Below the pieces are notes generated by a model. That model made no database searches and was not told the origin of the DNA. It saw only the letters and a list, made by a program, of their open reading frames with translations. Shown here one piece after another: positions 55,706 to 64,000 of a DNA stretch of 64,000 bases (position 1 is the first letter of the stretch; each line of letters opens with the position of its first letter). The stretch lies in NCBI GenBank assembly GCA_946803585.1, contig CAMPEQ010000007.1, positions 404,451 to 468,450 on the forward strand, written 5' to 3'. This DNA comes from an uncultured Actinomycetes bacterium (GTDB lineage: Bacteria > Actinomycetota > Actinomycetes > S36-B12 > UBA10799). The position numbers and the translations under genes were made by a program.

Positions 55706-56854
55706 TCACCCCCTTACCCACCCATCAGCCAGGCGCCTGATCAGGCCTAGTCGCTCCAGAACGAATGCGTCGGCCGCCGCGTGACGCTCATCGACACCTA
55801 GTCCACCAACCAACACACCTAACCTTGTCGGGGTCGACGTCAAGGCACTAAGAAGCTGATCTTGTTCAATCGTCAGCTCGTCGGTCCGCCCTCGGATTCT
55901 GGTTGTCCTCGGCACGACTAGATCGATCACCTCGGTCGCCGATGTCACCAACGCCGCGTCCGTATCGCGAATAAGGCCATGGCACCCGGCAGACATCGAC
56001 GACGTCACTGGACCGGGGAAAGCCGCGACTACTCGACCCATCGCCTGTGCCTCCCGAGCTGTGTTGAGCGCGCCCGATCTGACTGCGGCCTCCACTACGA
56101 CAACGATGGGACTCAGCGCTGCGATCACCCTGTTGCGAATCAAGAACCGATGCCGGTTGGGGTAAGCGCCGACTGGGACCTCGCTAACAACGACGCCAGA
56201 TCGGTACAGCCGCTCAAACAGTGACGAATGGCTAGCGGGAGTCGGGCGATCCACTCCGGCTGCGCTAACAGCGATCGATATCCCTCCATCGATAGCTAGG
56301 GCTCCGTGGTGGCAAGCCGCATCGATTCCGAACGCTCCACCTGAGACAACGGCCCAGCCCAACTGCGCGAGGCGCGCGGAGGTGTCCTCCGCCACCCATT
56401 GGCCATACTGGCTGGCGGCACGCGCTCCGACCATCGCGATGCTGCGGGCCGCGGCAGCGCGAAAGTCAACTCCTCCGAGGACTCGAAGCGCAAGCGGTTC
56501 TCGGTCTCCAAGGTCAGTGAGCTGGGTAGGCCATTCCGGCCCACCTGGCACGACGACCCGGATTCCCTCGTCCGCGCAACGCCGACGCTCGACCTTGGCT
56601 TGGTCCAACCAATCTCGCGACGACCAGCGTTGTTGATACTCGGCAAGTTCGATTGAGTTGCCATTACCCGCGCTTAGCGACTCAACAACACCAACTGCTC
56701 CATACTGGGCGACGGCGGCACCCAGGCGCTCACGTCCTGGTTCAAAGGCCGCGCTCAGGGCCAGACGCGCCAGTTCATCATCGCCACTGCGCTGCTCGGA
56801 TTGCTTGCGCGCCGGTGGGGACTGGCCCCCTTGTCCTATGGACCCGTTCGTCAT
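55706..56854 (-). CDS. dprA: DNA-processing protein DprA
   Basis: A 382-residue Rossmann-fold protein that loads RecA on incoming single-stranded DNA in transformable bacteria. IAMVGARAASQYGQWVAEDTS, VVSGGAFGIDAACHHGALA, FLIRNRVIAALSPIVVVVEA and RSGALNTAREAQAMGR are the family core, and the C-terminus has the DprA winged-helix-like tail. The N-terminal 110 residues form a weaker SAM-like domain. ATG 56854 overlaps the comM stop by 4 nt and has AGGAG with 8-nt spacing; a GTG three codons earlier is less likely. comM-dprA is a standard actinobacterial pair. Confidence 0.93.
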   Translation of the reverse strand: MTNGSIGQGGQSPPARKQSEQRSGDDELARLALSAAFEPGRERLGAAVAQYGAVGVVESLSAGNGNSIELAEYQQRWSSRDWLDQAKVERRRCADEGIRVVVPGGPEWPTQLTDLGDREPLALRVLGGVDFRAAAARSIAMVGARAASQYGQWVAEDTSARLAQLGWAVVSGGAFGIDAACHHGALAIDGGISIAVSAAGVDRPTPASHSSLFERLYRSGVVVSEVPVGAYPNRHRFLIRNRVIAALSPIVVVVEAAVRSGALNTAREAQAMGRVVAAFPGPVTSSMSAGCHGLIRDTDAALVTSATEVIDLVVPRTTRIRGRTDELTIEQDQLLSALTSTPTRLGVLVGGLGVDERHAAADAFVLERLGLIRRLADGWVRG

Positions 56855-58428
56855 GCCGCCCACTCCTGTTCAGAAGCGCGCATTCGCACGGCGGTTGCAA
56901 CATCGCTTGCACCTGGCTCGCCGCGGTCGGCGAGCGCCGCGAGAGTCCACGCAACTCGGACGACCCGATCACGACCGCGGAGGCTGTCATTGCGACAGGC
57001 AAGGTCAAGCTCTCGATTTGCCCGGGCAGGCAGCGGCCACCTCTTTAACAGTTCCTCAGAAGGAACGTCAACCAGCGTCGCCCATCCGCTGTCTGCGAGC
57101 AGTGCGCGAATCACTGTCCGGGCGTTGGCGACCCTAGCCGCGATCTGCACCGAGGACTCGGCATCCTCGTTCGAAGCCATCGCCGCCAACGTGGGTCTGC
57201 GCAGCACAACCCGCACATCCACTCTGTCAAGCAGCGGACCAGACAAGCGCGCAAGGTATCGCCGCCGTTGTGCGGGCGTGCAGCGACACATTGCACCCCG
57301 GTGAGTGTCTAGGGCGTTACCGCACGGGCACGGGTTTGTGGCAATTACTAACTGGAACCTGGCCGGAAAGCTGAGGTGAAATCCAGACCGGGCAATACTG
57401 ACCACACCAGATTCCAAGGGCTCCCGAAGGGCATCGGTAACCGATGGCTCAAACTCGGCCGCCTCATCGAGGAACAGCACGCCATGGTGAGCCAGTGAGA
57501 CCATCCCAATCGTCGGTTTGTCGCCTGTTCCACCACCAATCATCGACACCCGCGAAGCAGTGTGGTGCGGCGCGAACCACGGAGGACGCCTGATCAATCC
57601 TCCACTAGCGGGGTAGTTCGGTGTGCCCGTTAGCTGGTGAATTGCTGTGACTTCTAGCGCCGGCTCATCGGTTAAGTCCGGCAAGATCCCTGGTAGCCGT
57701 TCGGCCAGAAGCGTCTTACCAACTCCGGCACGGCCAAGCAGAGCGATGTGATGACCTCCCGCTGCTGCGACCTCCAGCCCGAACTTCGCTTCTTCTTGAC
57801 CGCGGACTTCGGCGAGGTCCTTGGCATTTAGAACACCTGCGCTACGTTCCGGAGCCGACGGTGGCGCCTCCAACGTGAACTGCTGTTCCATTGAGTCAGG
57901 CTCTTGATCGCCCCGTAATCGGGCAACGAGGGCCCGCAGGTTAGCTACCGCTAGAACGGTCGTATCGGGAACGGACTCTAAGACTGCGCCATCCTGCAGT
58001 CCCGCCACGATCGCATCGGCCTTGCGTCCAGGTAGGCGACGCAAGGCTAGGGCAGCAGCCAATGCGCCCGATACTGGTCGAAGTCGTCCGTCCAGCCCGA
58101 GCTCCCCCAGCGAGACCAGCCGCGCCACCACTTCTCCTGGAACCTGCCCGTCAGCCGCCAGAATGGCTAGTGCAATCGCAACGTCTAGTCCGGAGCCCCG
58201 TTTGGGTAGCCAGGCGGGACTCAACCCGACGGTTATTCGACAGTCGGGCCATTTCAGTCCCGAATTGACCATCGCTGCCCGAACCCGATCTCTGGCCTCA
58301 TTGAGAGCCGTGTCCGGTAACCCGATCAGAGTTAGCGAGGGAAGTCCCGGACTCAGGTGAGCCTCAACCTCGACGATGTGCGCCTTCACACCAACAACAA
58401 CCGCGGAGTAGGTGCGTGCGAGTCCCAT
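56851..58428 (-). CDS. comM: YifB/ComM family magnesium-chelatase-like AAA+ ATPase
   Basis: A 525-residue AAA+ protein. The ChlI-type N-terminal domain has GLPDTALNEARDRVRAAMVNSG and PAWLPKRGSGLDVAIALAIL. Walker A GRAGVGKT is at 232-239. NPCPCG, then the second Cys-rich segment MCRCTPAQRRRYLARLSGPL, is the ComM hallmark. ComM is a branch-migration helicase in Vibrio and Acinetobacter transformation; its role in actinobacteria is unsettled. The frame is open 37 codons upstream, but ATG 58428 overlaps the yraN stop (TAATG) and gives the canonical start MGLARTYSAVVVG. Confidence 0.94.
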   Translation of the reverse strand: MGLARTYSAVVVGVKAHIVEVEAHLSPGLPSLTLIGLPDTALNEARDRVRAAMVNSGLKWPDCRITVGLSPAWLPKRGSGLDVAIALAILAADGQVPGEVVARLVSLGELGLDGRLRPVSGALAAALALRRLPGRKADAIVAGLQDGAVLESVPDTTVLAVANLRALVARLRGDQEPDSMEQQFTLEAPPSAPERSAGVLNAKDLAEVRGQEEAKFGLEVAAAGGHHIALLGRAGVGKTLLAERLPGILPDLTDEPALEVTAIHQLTGTPNYPASGGLIRRPPWFAPHHTASRVSMIGGGTGDKPTIGMVSLAHHGVLFLDEAAEFEPSVTDALREPLESGVVSIARSGFHLSFPARFQLVIATNPCPCGNALDTHRGAMCRCTPAQRRRYLARLSGPLLDRVDVRVVLRRPTLAAMASNEDAESSVQIAARVANARTVIRALLADSGWATLVDVPSEELLKRWPLPARANRELDLACRNDSLRGRDRVVRVAWTLAALADRGEPGASDVATAVRMRASEQEWAA

Positions 58429-58823
58429 TACTGAACACCCACTAGATGCTGAACTCCGGCAGGTCCGCGTTTGGGACGCCAAATAGCTACAACGTCGATT
58501 CGAACCGCATCCACCGAAACCGAGTGAGCACTGATCCACTCCCCCGCCAGGCGGCGCAGCCGCCGCAGCTTCCCTGGCGTGATCGCAGCGATTGGCCCGC
58601 CATAGCGATCCTGCGTCCTGGTCTTGACCTCACAAATCACCAGCGTCTGCTGATCGCTGGCGACCAGGTCGATCTCCCCACTCGGTCCGCGCCAGTTCCG
58701 GTCGATGATTCTCATCCCGGAGTCGGCCAAGTACCGCGCGGCAACGTCCTCGCCATAGCGACCCAATGATTGTGACCGAAGCTTCTTCGGCTGACCTATC
58801 AGTGATCTCGACATGCTCCCCAC
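58428..58823 (-). CDS. yraN: UPF0102 family protein YraN
   Basis: A 131-residue predicted nuclease-fold protein. GRYGEDVAARYLADSGMRII is followed by DRNWRGPSGEIDLVASD and VICEVKTRTQDRYG, the D-x(n)-EVK pattern of the restriction-endonuclease-like superfamily. Bacterial homologues are uncharacterised. The start is GTG 58823 or ATG 58814, with no decisive ribosome-binding site. It overlaps comM by 1 nt. A 157-bp gap lies between it and the DUF2469 gene. Confidence 0.93.
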   Translation of the reverse strand: MGSMSRSLIGQPKKLRSQSLGRYGEDVAARYLADSGMRIIDRNWRGPSGEIDLVASDQQTLVICEVKTRTQDRYGGPIAAITPGKLRRLRRLAGEWISAHSVSVDAVRIDVVAIWRPKRGPAGVQHLVGVQ

Positions 58824-58980
58824 CCCCGCTAGGAGTCTGTCGCACTAGCGAAAGCGCGGGTGTCCAAACCAGTGGCGTTGTGGAAAAAACAACAACAGCC
58901 GAGTGGCCTGTGGAGAAGGAAGTTAGCCAACACTCACAGGCAGGCTATGACGTGGGCACGGGCCTCAGCGGCTCAGCGAC

Positions 58981-59274
58981 TTAGTCCGAAGGATTGAGGT
59001 CCTCAACATTGACGTCCTTGAAAGTAAGCACCCGAACCTTACGGACAAACCTCGCCTGGCGGTACATATCCCAAACCCAGGCGTCTTCCATATTGACTTC
59101 GAAGAAGACCTCTCCTCCAGTTGAGGAGTGCACTTTCACGTCGACCTTGTTCGTCAGGTAGAAGCGTCGCTCGGTCTCCACCACGTGTGCAAAGGTCCCG
59201 ACGACATCTCGATAGTCGCGGTAGAGCGCGAGTTCTATCTCGGTCTCGTACCTTTCTAGATCGTCCGTGCTCAC
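58981..59274 (-). CDS. DUF2469 family protein
   Basis: A 97-residue acidic protein. DLERYETEIELALYRDYRDVV, ETERRFYLTNKVDVKVHS and EVFFEVNMEDAWVWDMYR and VRVLTFKDVNVEDLN match actinobacterial DUF2469 closely in memory. The function is unknown. The GTG start overlaps the rnhB stop by 4 nt (GTGA). The rnhB-DUF2469-yraN order is conserved. Confidence 0.95.
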   Translation of the reverse strand: MSTDDLERYETEIELALYRDYRDVVGTFAHVVETERRFYLTNKVDVKVHSSTGGEVFFEVNMEDAWVWDMYRQARFVRKVRVLTFKDVNVEDLNPSD

Positions 59275-60002
59275 GCAGCACCCTCCTGATCGGTTCCCTG
59301 ATAGGACTCTGACCGTAGTCCGTCACGCGTTGCCGCGCGCACCGGGGCGAAGCACCGTCGGTGTTCCGGTGTCGGACCGAGCTTGGCCAATGCTTGTCGG
59401 TGGGCTGTCGTTACGTACCCCTTGTGCACGGCGAAACCGTATTCCGGCCAGTTCGCATCCAACTCCACCATCAGATCGTCACGAGTGACCTTGGCCAACA
59501 CTCCGGCGGCCGACACGCTGCCGGACACCTCGTCTCCCTTCCACATTCCCAGACTGGGAACAGATAGGCCGGGCACAGCGAACCCGTCGGTCAGCGCGTA
59601 GTCCGGACTAACGGATAGCCGGGCCAGTGCCTGACGCATCCCCCGCAGGTTCGCCACGTGGAGCCCGATCCGATCGACTTCTGCCGGCGGAATCACCACA
59701 GTGGCCCACGCCCGAGCGTGTTCCTTCACTTGCAGCGCGACCCGCTGACGGGCCGCCGCAGTCAGCTTCTTTGAATCGTTCAGCTCGCCGAGGGCTCGCA
59801 GTGTCTTGCGGGAATTCGGGTCAAGAATTGCTGCGCCGACAACCAATGGCCCCGCACAGGCACCACGCCCTGCCTCATCGATCCCGGCGATTGCTGAGAA
59901 CCCTGAGCGCGACATCGTCCGCTCATACCGGAAGAGGTCCAATGCGCGACCGCTGACACGTCGCCGAGACGCTCGCGACGGGATCCGTACCGTCACGATC
60001 AC
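59271..60002 (-). CDS. rnhB: Ribonuclease HII
   Basis: A 243-residue enzyme that nicks RNA at RNA-DNA junctions and removes misincorporated ribonucleotides. AGIDEAGRGACAGPLVVGAA carries the catalytic Asp42 and Glu43, with the later Asp residues in YALTDGF and KVTRDDLMVELD. ELNDSKKLTAAARQ and HKGYVTTAHRQAL are present. The start is GTG 60002, overlapping the lepB stop by 1 nt (TAGTG); a second GTG at 59993 has better spacing from AGGAG. The length allows for a 30-residue basic N-terminal tail. Confidence 0.94.
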   Translation of the reverse strand: MIVTVRIPSRASRRRVSGRALDLFRYERTMSRSGFSAIAGIDEAGRGACAGPLVVGAAILDPNSRKTLRALGELNDSKKLTAAARQRVALQVKEHARAWATVVIPPAEVDRIGLHVANLRGMRQALARLSVSPDYALTDGFAVPGLSVPSLGMWKGDEVSGSVSAAGVLAKVTRDDLMVELDANWPEYGFAVHKGYVTTAHRQALAKLGPTPEHRRCFAPVRAATRDGLRSESYQGTDQEGAA

Positions 60003-60754
60003 TAACTCCTGGGAACCGGGACTAGCTGCGCGGAGGCTGAACTTTGATTGTTCAGGGCTGGGTTGCCGAACGGAACGTCAGGTATCGGCTCAGTTCCAAA
60101 CTGGCTTAGTGGCCATACCTTGAGGACGACTCGGCCCACGACGTTGTCCAGCGGAACGCCGCCGTCATTTTGCTGAAGGTGGTAGCGGGAGTCTGCAGAT
60201 GCACCCCGGTTGTCGCCCATCACGAAGACCGAGTCCGCTGGCACCACCACGTCGAAGGCAACTTGATCAGTACCCCGACCAGGTTTGATATAGGGCTCAT
60301 CAAGAGCTACCCCATTGAGCACGATCTGACCATTGGCGTCGCAACACATAATTCGATCTCCGCCAAGGGCGATTGCACGTTTCACCAGGTCGTCTCCAGC
60401 ACTCGAGGGCAGCAACCCGATGAACTCCAATGCTTGGGCAAATGGCCCGACCTCTGTCTTTGACTTCGGTAGCCAGCCGCCAGGGTCCTTGAAGACGATG
60501 ATCTCTCCACGTTTGACCCCAGAAATCGACGTCGTGATCTTCGACGCCAGGATTCGATCGTCGATTTGGAGGGTGTTCTCCATCGAACCGCTAGGCACGT
60601 AGAAGGCTTGAACGAAGAATGTCCGGACAACAACGGAGAGCACAAGCGCGCACACTAAGACAATGGCGATCTCTCGAACAAAGCCCCACACACCGCCAGA
60701 CTTGTCCGGTGACTCACTAGCCGACTCGGCTGCGGTGGTTCCCCCTGTTGTCAC
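60002..60754 (-). CDS. lepB: Type I signal peptidase (copy 1)
   Basis: A 250-residue membrane serine protease that removes signal peptides. One N-terminal helix (about 23-47) precedes the catalytic Ser57 in FYVPSGSMENTL and the general base Lys125 in DDLVKRAIALGGDR. VFVMGDNRGASADSR is the conserved box E. The frame runs 22 codons upstream into the neighbouring gene; GTG 60754, with GGAG about 9 nt before it, is the better start and leaves 5 bp after the previous stop. Its sister copy lies directly upstream. Confidence 0.92.
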   Translation of the reverse strand: MTTGGTTAAESASESPDKSGGVWGFVREIAIVLVCALVLSVVVRTFFVQAFYVPSGSMENTLQIDDRILASKITTSISGVKRGEIIVFKDPGGWLPKSKTEVGPFAQALEFIGLLPSSAGDDLVKRAIALGGDRIMCCDANGQIVLNGVALDEPYIKPGRGTDQVAFDVVVPADSVFVMGDNRGASADSRYHLQQNDGGVPLDNVVGRVVLKVWPLSQFGTEPIPDVPFGNPALNNQSSASAQLVPVPRS

Positions 60755-60759
60755 TGAGG

Positions 60760-61437
60760 TTAACTCCCATACGTTGGGGATTGGATTGACCGAGCAGACG
60801 ATAGCGGCCAAATAACCCACTTCGCCTTACCGACAACCCGATCAATCGGAATGAATCCGCCGCCTGGCGCGCCCAAGTATGCCCGGGAATCGGCGGATGC
60901 GGAGCGATGGTCTCCCATCATCCACAGAGAGTTCGACGGAACACGCACGTCGAAGCGTGTATCGCTAGCGGAATCTCCTGCCACCAGGTACTCCTGCTCG
61001 TCGAGCGCAATTCCGTCGATCAGGAGGCGGCCACTCGCGTCACAACAGGTGATGCGTTCACCTGGAAGTCCGATCACTCGCTTCACGAAGGTTGTCGCCC
61101 CCGGCGTCGGCGCTGCGAATAGTCCCTCGCCATTGAACACAACAACGTCACCACGCTGTGGCTCGCTAGATCGATAGGTGATCTTCTCGACTGCGACTCG
61201 CTCGCCAACCTGCAGGGTGTCTTGCATCGAGATCGACGGAATCGAGAACACCTGTCCGATGAACAACTTCATCCCGAGGGCACCCACCACCGCCGCGAGC
61301 ACCAGGATTGCCGCATCGACCAAGAGACGGCGATTGCGATTCGGTGATTCGTCAGTCGACGACCGGGCTGTCGGGTCAGGCGTAGTTGACGGATTGACCG
61401 GCTCGGACGCCTGTGAAGTCGAGGTGGAAGCGTCCAT
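60760..61437 (-). CDS. lepB: Type I signal peptidase (copy 2)
   Basis: A 225-residue signal peptidase with catalytic Ser70 in FSIPSISMQDTL and Lys119 in FVKRVIGLPGER. LWMMGDHRSASADSR is box E, with His in place of the usual Asn. A polar Ser/Thr/Pro-rich tail of about 35 residues precedes the single helix. ATG 61437 has GGAGG seven bases upstream and is preferred over the start 7 codons earlier. It diverges markedly from copy 1, so the two probably differ in substrate preference. It follows rplS by 38 bp. Confidence 0.92.
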   Translation of the reverse strand: MDASTSTSQASEPVNPSTTPDPTARSSTDESPNRNRRLLVDAAILVLAAVVGALGMKLFIGQVFSIPSISMQDTLQVGERVAVEKITYRSSEPQRGDVVVFNGEGLFAAPTPGATTFVKRVIGLPGERITCCDASGRLLIDGIALDEQEYLVAGDSASDTRFDVRVPSNSLWMMGDHRSASADSRAYLGAPGGGFIPIDRVVGKAKWVIWPLSSARSIQSPTYGS

Positions 61438-61475
61438 ACCGGTGCCTCCTCCCCTCAACGACTATGTCTTTGGAC

Positions 61476-61829
61476 CTACTTTGCGGGCTCACGCTTCTCG
61501 CGGATCTTGGCGGCCTTACCGCGTAGGTCGCGCAAGTAGTACAGCTTCGCACGACGAACATCTCCGCGACTGACAACTTCGATGTGGTCAATGATCGGAG
61601 AGTGCACCGGGAAGGTCCGCTCGACACCGTTGCCGAAGCTGACCTTACGCACGGTGAAGGTCTCTTGGACTCCGCCACCTTGGCGACGGATAACGATTCC
61701 GGCGAATACCTGGATACGTGAGCGGGTTCCTTCAACAACCTTCACGTGGACCTTCAGCGAGTCACCTGGGCGGAAGTCAGGAATATCGTCGCGCAGGGAC
61801 GCTGAGTTCAGTTCATCTAACGGGTTCAT
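61476..61829 (-). CDS. rplS: 50S ribosomal protein L19
   Basis: A 117-residue protein of standard length. [60 protein letters not shown] and [19 protein letters not shown] are diagnostic. L19 sits at the subunit interface. A 195-bp leader (61830-62024) separates it from trmD; I saw only short weak stems there, but it probably holds a promoter or L19-leader element. Confidence 0.97.
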   Translation of the reverse strand: MNPLDELNSASLRDDIPDFRPGDSLKVHVKVVEGTRSRIQVFAGIVIRRQGGGVQETFTVRKVSFGNGVERTFPVHSPIIDHIEVVSRGDVRRAKLYYLRDLRGKAAKIREKREPAK

Positions 61830-62024
61830 GCTTCTCCCGCAACTGCGCCCGCCACAGGTCGCCGCAGTGCTGATTTGCCGGAACTAGTCCGACTCGAGTG
61901 TGAGTTGTCGTGCATCGATCGATTACCGCTGTGCGCGACTAACCCCCTGTGGCAGGTGGAATCGCGGCTTAGCGCGCCACAAGTGTGCCACACCGACGCC
62001 CGCGCACCCATACGGGCGGTCGAC

Positions 62025-62738
62025 TTAGGTCTCGTCGACGAGGTCGGGGCGATATTCACTCGTACGTTGCCGTGCCATCGCCTCGCGCCACCGGGCGATC
62101 TCACCATGGTGACCTGAGAGCAGAACGGCGGGAACTTCAAGTCCACGCCAAATCGCCGGTTTGGTGTAGACCGGCCCTTCGAGAGCAGCCCCAGCTCGAC
62201 CAGAGGCAAAACTGTCGTCGGTTGCGCTAGCAGCATTACCCAACACGCCGGGCAGTAGCCGCACCACTGCCTCCGCCATCACCAATGTGGCCGCCTCACC
62301 GCCAGCCAAGACGTAGTCCCCGATACTCACCTCACGAACATCCATCGATCCGCCGGCGTAGTACTGGGCGACGCGGGCATCAATTCCCTCATACCGCCCG
62401 CAGGCAAAGATGAGCCAGGGTTTTGTCGCTAGCTCGTCGGCAACGGCCTGAGTGAACCGTTCCCCGCTGGGAGTGGGAATGAGTAGCGTCGGGCGAGTCT
62501 CAGGGGGCCCGGCCTCGAGGAGTTGGTCAAGGGCGGCGCCCCACGGCTCGGGCTTCATAACCATTCCGGGTCCGCCGCCGGAAACCGTGTCGTCAATCGT
62601 GCGATGCACATCGACGGCATGCTCACGCAAATCGTGAACGGACAGCTCCACTAAGCCCGAATCGATTGCTTTACCGATCAGAGATAGCCGCAGGGAGTCG
62701 AGGTAGGCCGGAAATATCGACACAATGTCAATGCGCAC
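62025..62738 (-). CDS. trmD: tRNA (guanine-37-N1)-methyltransferase
   Basis: A 237-residue knotted SPOUT methyltransferase that prevents +1 frameshifting. RIDIVSIFPAYLDSLRLSLI, DDTVSGGGPGMVMKPEP and ACGRYEGIDARV are present. The SAM-binding knot is SIGDYVLAGGEAATLVMAEA. SGHHGEIARWREAMARQRT closes the protein. It starts 3 bp after the rimM stop. Confidence 0.97.
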   Translation of the reverse strand: MRIDIVSIFPAYLDSLRLSLIGKAIDSGLVELSVHDLREHAVDVHRTIDDTVSGGGPGMVMKPEPWGAALDQLLEAGPPETRPTLLIPTPSGERFTQAVADELATKPWLIFACGRYEGIDARVAQYYAGGSMDVREVSIGDYVLAGGEAATLVMAEAVVRLLPGVLGNAASATDDSFASGRAGAALEGPVYTKPAIWRGLEVPAVLLSGHHGEIARWREAMARQRTSEYRPDLVDET

Positions 62739-62741
62739 TAG

Positions 62742-63299
62742 TCACCCCTCGATATCGTTGTCGTCATCCTCCAGCAGCCCAACCGGAGGGTCGATTGTCA
62801 CAACACCCCCGGCGAGATCGACCGATGGCACGATCTGTTTGACGAACGGAACCAACCGAATCTGATCCGAAGCTAGTTGAATCTCCAGCACGTCTTGCGA
62901 CGGCAGATGTAACACGGTGAGGACTTTGCCGATGGCGTTGCCCGCCGCGTCCACAACTGCCAACCCTGCGAGTTGTCGGTCGTAGTACTCATCTGGATCC
63001 GCTGGGGTCTGAGCCTCGAGAACTTCCGCCTCTAGCACCGAATGCCGCAGCGCCTCGGCTTCTTCCCTTGTCCTGGAATCCATGAAGGACACGATCATTT
63101 TCCCGTTGTGAAAGCGCAACTCATCAACGACCAGTTCACGATCCGCCGGCGGACCAGCGAACAGACTCGCCCCAGGAGCGAATCGAGTATCCGGTTCGTC
63201 CGTCAGCGGGAGGACAAATACGCTCCCACGGATCCCGTTGGGCCGCCCGATACGCCCAACAACAACGCGGACTCGCGCCGCGTCAGCGTCCGTCGACAT
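62742..63299 (-). CDS. rimM: Ribosome maturation factor RimM
   Basis: A 185-residue two-domain factor that binds S19 during 30S assembly. RVVVGRIGRPNGIRGSVFVL is the N-terminal domain start. SRTREEAEALRHSVLEAE and the PRC-barrel segment EYYDRQLAGLAVVDAAGNAI, with DVLEIQ, follow. The frame is open 15 codons earlier; ATG 63299 is chosen because the extension has no RimM character and lies mostly within the khpA coding end. It overlaps khpA by 17 bp. The acidic C-terminus is DDDNDIEG. Confidence 0.94.
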   Translation of the reverse strand: MSTDADAARVRVVVGRIGRPNGIRGSVFVLPLTDEPDTRFAPGASLFAGPPADRELVVDELRFHNGKMIVSFMDSRTREEAEALRHSVLEAEVLEAQTPADPDEYYDRQLAGLAVVDAAGNAIGKVLTVLHLPSQDVLEIQLASDQIRLVPFVKQIVPSVDLAGGVVTIDPPVGLLEDDDNDIEG

Positions 63300-63525
63300 C
63301 CAGGAAATCGATCCGGATCGGGCCATTGCGGTCCAGTGCACCAATCACGGTGCGCAATGCGGTGGCTGTGCGGCCACCGCGCCCAATGACACGGCCCATA
63401 TCGCTCGGGTTAACTCGAACGTCGAGCGTTGTGCCACGTCCTCGTCCTTTGCGCACGCTCACGTCAACATCGTCAGGATTGCCAACGATCCCTCGAACAA
63501 GATGCTCGAGCGCGTCGACCAGCAC
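63283..63525 (-). CDS. khpA: KH-domain RNA-binding protein KhpA (YlqC)
   Basis: An 80-residue single KH domain. The RNA-binding loop is MGRVIGRGGRTATALRTVIGAL with the GxxG GRGG. In Gram-positive bacteria KhpA forms a complex with KhpB and affects cell size and small-RNA function. The GTG start overlaps the rpsP stop by 1 nt (TAGTG), so expression is tied to S16. It is universally placed between rpsP and rimM in actinobacteria. Confidence 0.94.
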   Translation of the reverse strand: MLVDALEHLVRGIVGNPDDVDVSVRKGRGRGTTLDVRVNPSDMGRVIGRGGRTATALRTVIGALDRNGPIRIDFLDVDGR

Positions 63526-64000
63526 TACTCGCCCTCAGGCTTTGCCTCGTCGGCCTTAGCCTCAGCTTTGGCTTCCTCAACGATCTCTGCGCCAGCTTGC
63601 GCCTCGGCTGCATCGGTGGCTACTTCGGTAGCCTCTGCGACAACCTCGGCCTCGTTGGCGGCTTCGACAGCCTCGTCGCGAACTTCGGCGACATCCTCGG
63701 CTGCTTGCTCAAGCTTCTTGGGCTTTGGCGCGGGCTCGTTCTTGGCCTTCTCACCATCGGAGACGGCGTCAGCGAATAGCGACATCTTGTCGGCCTTCGC
63801 CTCGGCAACGCGCAGCGTGCCCTCGGCACCAGGCTCGCCTTTGAACTTCTGCCAATCACCTGTGACCTTGAGGATGGCACGAACCGGATCGGTCGGCTGG
63901 GCACCAACGCCAAGCCAGTACGCGACACGATCGCCATCAACCCTGATCAGTGAAGGCTCTTCTTTGGGGTGGTAGATCCCAACCTCTTCGATTACCCGAC
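63525..64000 (-). CDS. rpsP: 30S ribosomal protein S16, with long acidic tail (5' end outside window)
   Basis: 157 codons are visible; the first part of the gene lies beyond 64000. The visible frame starts [41 protein letters not shown] and [20 protein letters not shown] follow, all S16. The conserved part ends near 63780. After it comes a tail of about 80 residues that is Ala/Glu/Lys/Asp-rich ([20 protein letters not shown] and similar repeats), not part of the ribosomal fold. Actinobacterial S16 proteins usually carry such tails. Confidence 0.95.
   Translation of the reverse strand, partial: RVIEEVGIYHPKEEPSLIRVDGDRVAYWLGVGAQPTDPVRAILKVTGDWQKFKGEPGAEGTLRVAEAKADKMSLFADAVSDGEKAKNEPAPKPKKLEQAAEDVAEVRDEAVEAANEAEVVAEATEVATDAAEAQAGAEIVEEAKAEAKADEAKPEGE

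Noticed and set aside
61830-62024. Ribosomal L19 leader between trmD and rplS
   Set aside because: Only short imperfect stems were found; I could not support a defined leader structure, so it is mentioned in the rplS entry only.

Overview
This window is chromosomal DNA of a moderately GC-rich actinobacterium (Actinomycetes). The evidence is the gene content and order: ClgR, ThyX, DUF3046, DUF2469, a FtsK with a Ser/Arg-rich N-terminus, an IF-2 with a long Pro/Ala- and Gly/Arg-rich N-terminus, a WhiG/FliA-type sigma factor, and the order rpsP-khpA-rimM-trmD-rplS-lepB-rnhB-DUF2469-yraN-comM-dprA-xerC-whiG-rpsB-tsf-pyrH-frr-cdsA-rlmN-dxr-rip1-ispG-proS-rimP-nusA-ylxR-infB-rbfA-nrnA-truB-ribF-rpsO-pnp-dapB-thyX-dapA-rnj-ftsK-rimO-pgsA-cinA-clgR-lhr. 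That is the order I know from streptomycetes and mycobacteria, here on the minus strand. The genus cannot be assigned from the sequence alone. I saw no tRNA, rRNA, insertion sequence, prophage or CRISPR array.

Layout. 1-760: the edge of a membrane protein gene, then a small DUF3046 gene. 804-5393: the large helicase Lhr (plus strand). 5406-13691: minus-strand clgR, cinA-type amidohydrolase, pgsA, rimO, ftsK, RNase J and dapA. 13817-16664: a plus-strand, translationally coupled trio (Tat-exported phosphoesterase, lipoprotein, polytopic membrane protein). 16621-17358: thyX. 17599-23606: a glycerol-3-phosphate/dihydroxyacetone-phosphate island with two GlpD-type flavoproteins, an alkyl-DHAP-synthase-like flavoprotein, a TetR regulator and an 85-residue protein. 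23607-37345: minus-strand dapB, M16 protease, PNPase and S15, then ribF, truB, nrnA, rbfA, infB, ylxR, nusA and rimP. 37444-39867: plus-strand ferritin-like pair (secreted lipoprotein plus DUF4439) and an MFS transporter. 39906-52443: minus-strand proS, GNAT, MEP-pathway genes, site-2 protease, rlmN, cdsA, frr, pyrH, tsf and rpsB. 52755-53549: plus-strand LytM-like exported protein. 53638-64000: minus-strand whiG-like sigma factor, xerC, dprA, comM, yraN, DUF2469, rnhB, two signal peptidases, L19, trmD, rimM, khpA and the 3' part of rpsP.

How the genes work together. Most of the window is one-directional housekeeping: ribosome parts and their maturation (S16, L19, S2, S15, RimM, TrmD, RimP, RbfA, TruB, RlmN, RimO), translation factors, RNA decay (PNPase, RNase J, NrnA), isoprenoid, lysine, phospholipid and pyrimidine synthesis, and protein export. 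Three plus-strand inserts (13.8-16.7 kb, 17.6-23.6 kb, 37.4-39.9 kb) interrupt it and hold the accessory biology. The TetR, GlpD and divergent flavoprotein unit has, from memory, the same layout as Rv2250c, Rv2249c and Rv2251 of Mycobacterium tuberculosis. It carries a 19-bp dyad across the tetR start codon that looks like its own operator. No completely new system is evident. The best candidates for one are that island and the phosphoesterase trio. All assignments are by reading motifs; no database search was run.
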